A stretch of 6,956 nucleotides of DNA from Erysipelotrichaceae bacterium. Its GTDB lineage: Bacteria; Bacillota_I; Bacilli_A; Erysipelotrichales; Erysipelotrichaceae. The notes beneath the pieces are model-generated. The model made no database searches and had not been told where the DNA came from. It was given only the letters and a program-made list of their open reading frames with translations. The translations under genes and the position numbers were made by a program. The stretch lies in NCBI GenBank assembly GCA_024709285.1, contig JANJWY010000026.1, positions 1 to 6,956 of the forward strand, given 5' to 3'. Shown here piece by piece: positions 6,660-6,956 of the stretch. The first letter of the stretch is position 1. Every line of letters begins with the position of its first letter.

Positions 6660-6946
6660 TGTTAACCTCAAAACAAAAAAGTGAATTGCGTTCATTGGCC
6701 AATACACTGCCAGCGCTTTTTCAGGTCGGTAAAGACGGAGTCAGTGCAAATCTGACCAAAACCATCGGCGATTCTCTGACTGCTCATGAACTCGTTAAGA
6801 TTTCCGTATTAAAATCCTGTCCGACACCCGTCATGGAAGTTGCGTTGGATATCAGTTCGGCCTGCAAATGTGAGATTGTTCAGATCATCGGCAAGACGGT
6901 CATTCTGTATCGAAAAAGCAAGGAAAACAAAATCAAACTGCCATGA
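6659..6946 (+). CDS. yhbY: YhbY/YqeI CRM-domain RNA-binding protein (ribosome assembly)
   Basis: At 95 residues, this is the full length of the stand-alone CRM (CRS1-YhbY) domain family, which binds RNA and associates with 50S precursors. Family hallmarks are the N-terminal helix LTSKQKSELRSLA, the exposed loop QVGKDG (22-27; Gly24, Lys25, Gly27), and the segment TIGDSLTAHELVKISVL (35-51), in which HELVKI is diagnostic. It ends in a beta-strand region with VQIIGKTVILYRKS. The start overlaps the yqeH stop by one base (TAATG). An AGAAAGG purine tract (6642-6648) lies 10 nt upstream, so translation probably relies partly on coupling. In Bacillus subtilis aroE sits between yqeH and this gene; here there is no space for it. 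Confidence 0.93.
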   Translation: MLTSKQKSELRSLANTLPALFQVGKDGVSANLTKTIGDSLTAHELVKISVLKSCPTPVMEVALDISSACKCEIVQIIGKTVILYRKSKENKIKLP

Positions 6947-6956
6947 GAAAAAGGGT
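6943..6956 (+). CDS. nadD: Start of probable nicotinate-nucleotide adenylyltransferase (NadD), cut by the window edge
   Basis: An ATGA overlap with the yhbY stop opens a frame reading M-R-K-R before the window ends. Many NadD proteins begin with a short basic Met-Arg/Lys run before GIFGGTFDP. In Bacillus nadD directly follows yhbY (yqeI). The assignment therefore rests on synteny and four residues only. The nearest purine tract (AAGGA, 6920-6924) is 18 nt away, too far to be a normal SD, so translation would depend on coupling to yhbY. Confidence 0.45.

Overview
The window is a compact, gene-dense piece of a chromosome that looks Firmicutes/Tenericutes-related. The gene content and order (parE-parC, and yqeG-yqeH-yhbY followed by an apparent nadD start) match the low-GC Gram-positive lineage, as do the strong AAGGAGG-type Shine-Dalgarno sites and the extended -10 promoter. 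An Erysipelotrichia-like host is a guess from general protein flavour, not something the sequence proves. There are no mobile elements, rRNA or tRNA genes, or CRISPR arrays.

Layout. Positions 1-1893 hold topoisomerase IV subunit B (parE), cut by the left edge. It overlaps parC (1868-4342) by 26 bp, and the two encode the ATPase/Toprim and the DNA-breakage halves of the decatenating topoisomerase. A hairpin with U-rich flanks on both sides (about 4341-4372) follows the parC stop. From the right, a leftward HAD-superfamily gene (4995 to 4210) runs into this hairpin. About 109 bp of divergent promoter DNA (4996-5104) separates it from a rightward operon: yqeG (HAD-IIIA phosphatase), yqeH (circularly permuted GTPase for 30S assembly), yhbY/yqeI (CRM-domain pre-50S RNA-binding protein) and the first 14 bases of what is probably nadD. 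The operon genes overlap or abut each other (8 bp, 1 bp, 4 bp), so they are probably transcribed and translated together. In Bacillus subtilis the same cluster carries aroE between yqeH and yhbY; here it is absent.

The most unusual part is the leftward HAD gene. Its first catalytic motif reads N-A-E-G where the family normally has D-x-D-G, so the nucleophile Asp is Asn and the general acid/base Asp is Glu. It also has no stop codon before the terminator hairpin: the open frame runs through hairpin and U-tract and stops only 130 bp inside the antisense of parC. Transcripts ending at the terminator would be non-stop mRNAs, an arrangement known for the arfA and brfA ribosome-rescue genes. Gene decay is the competing explanation. 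A second, smaller oddity is that the YqeH G4 motif is TKRE rather than NKxD.

All of the window except the 109-bp divergent region, and a few bases at the parC end that are coding only on the opposite strand, is protein-coding on the rightward strand or in the HAD gene. There is no unexplained gene-free stretch longer than 300 bp.
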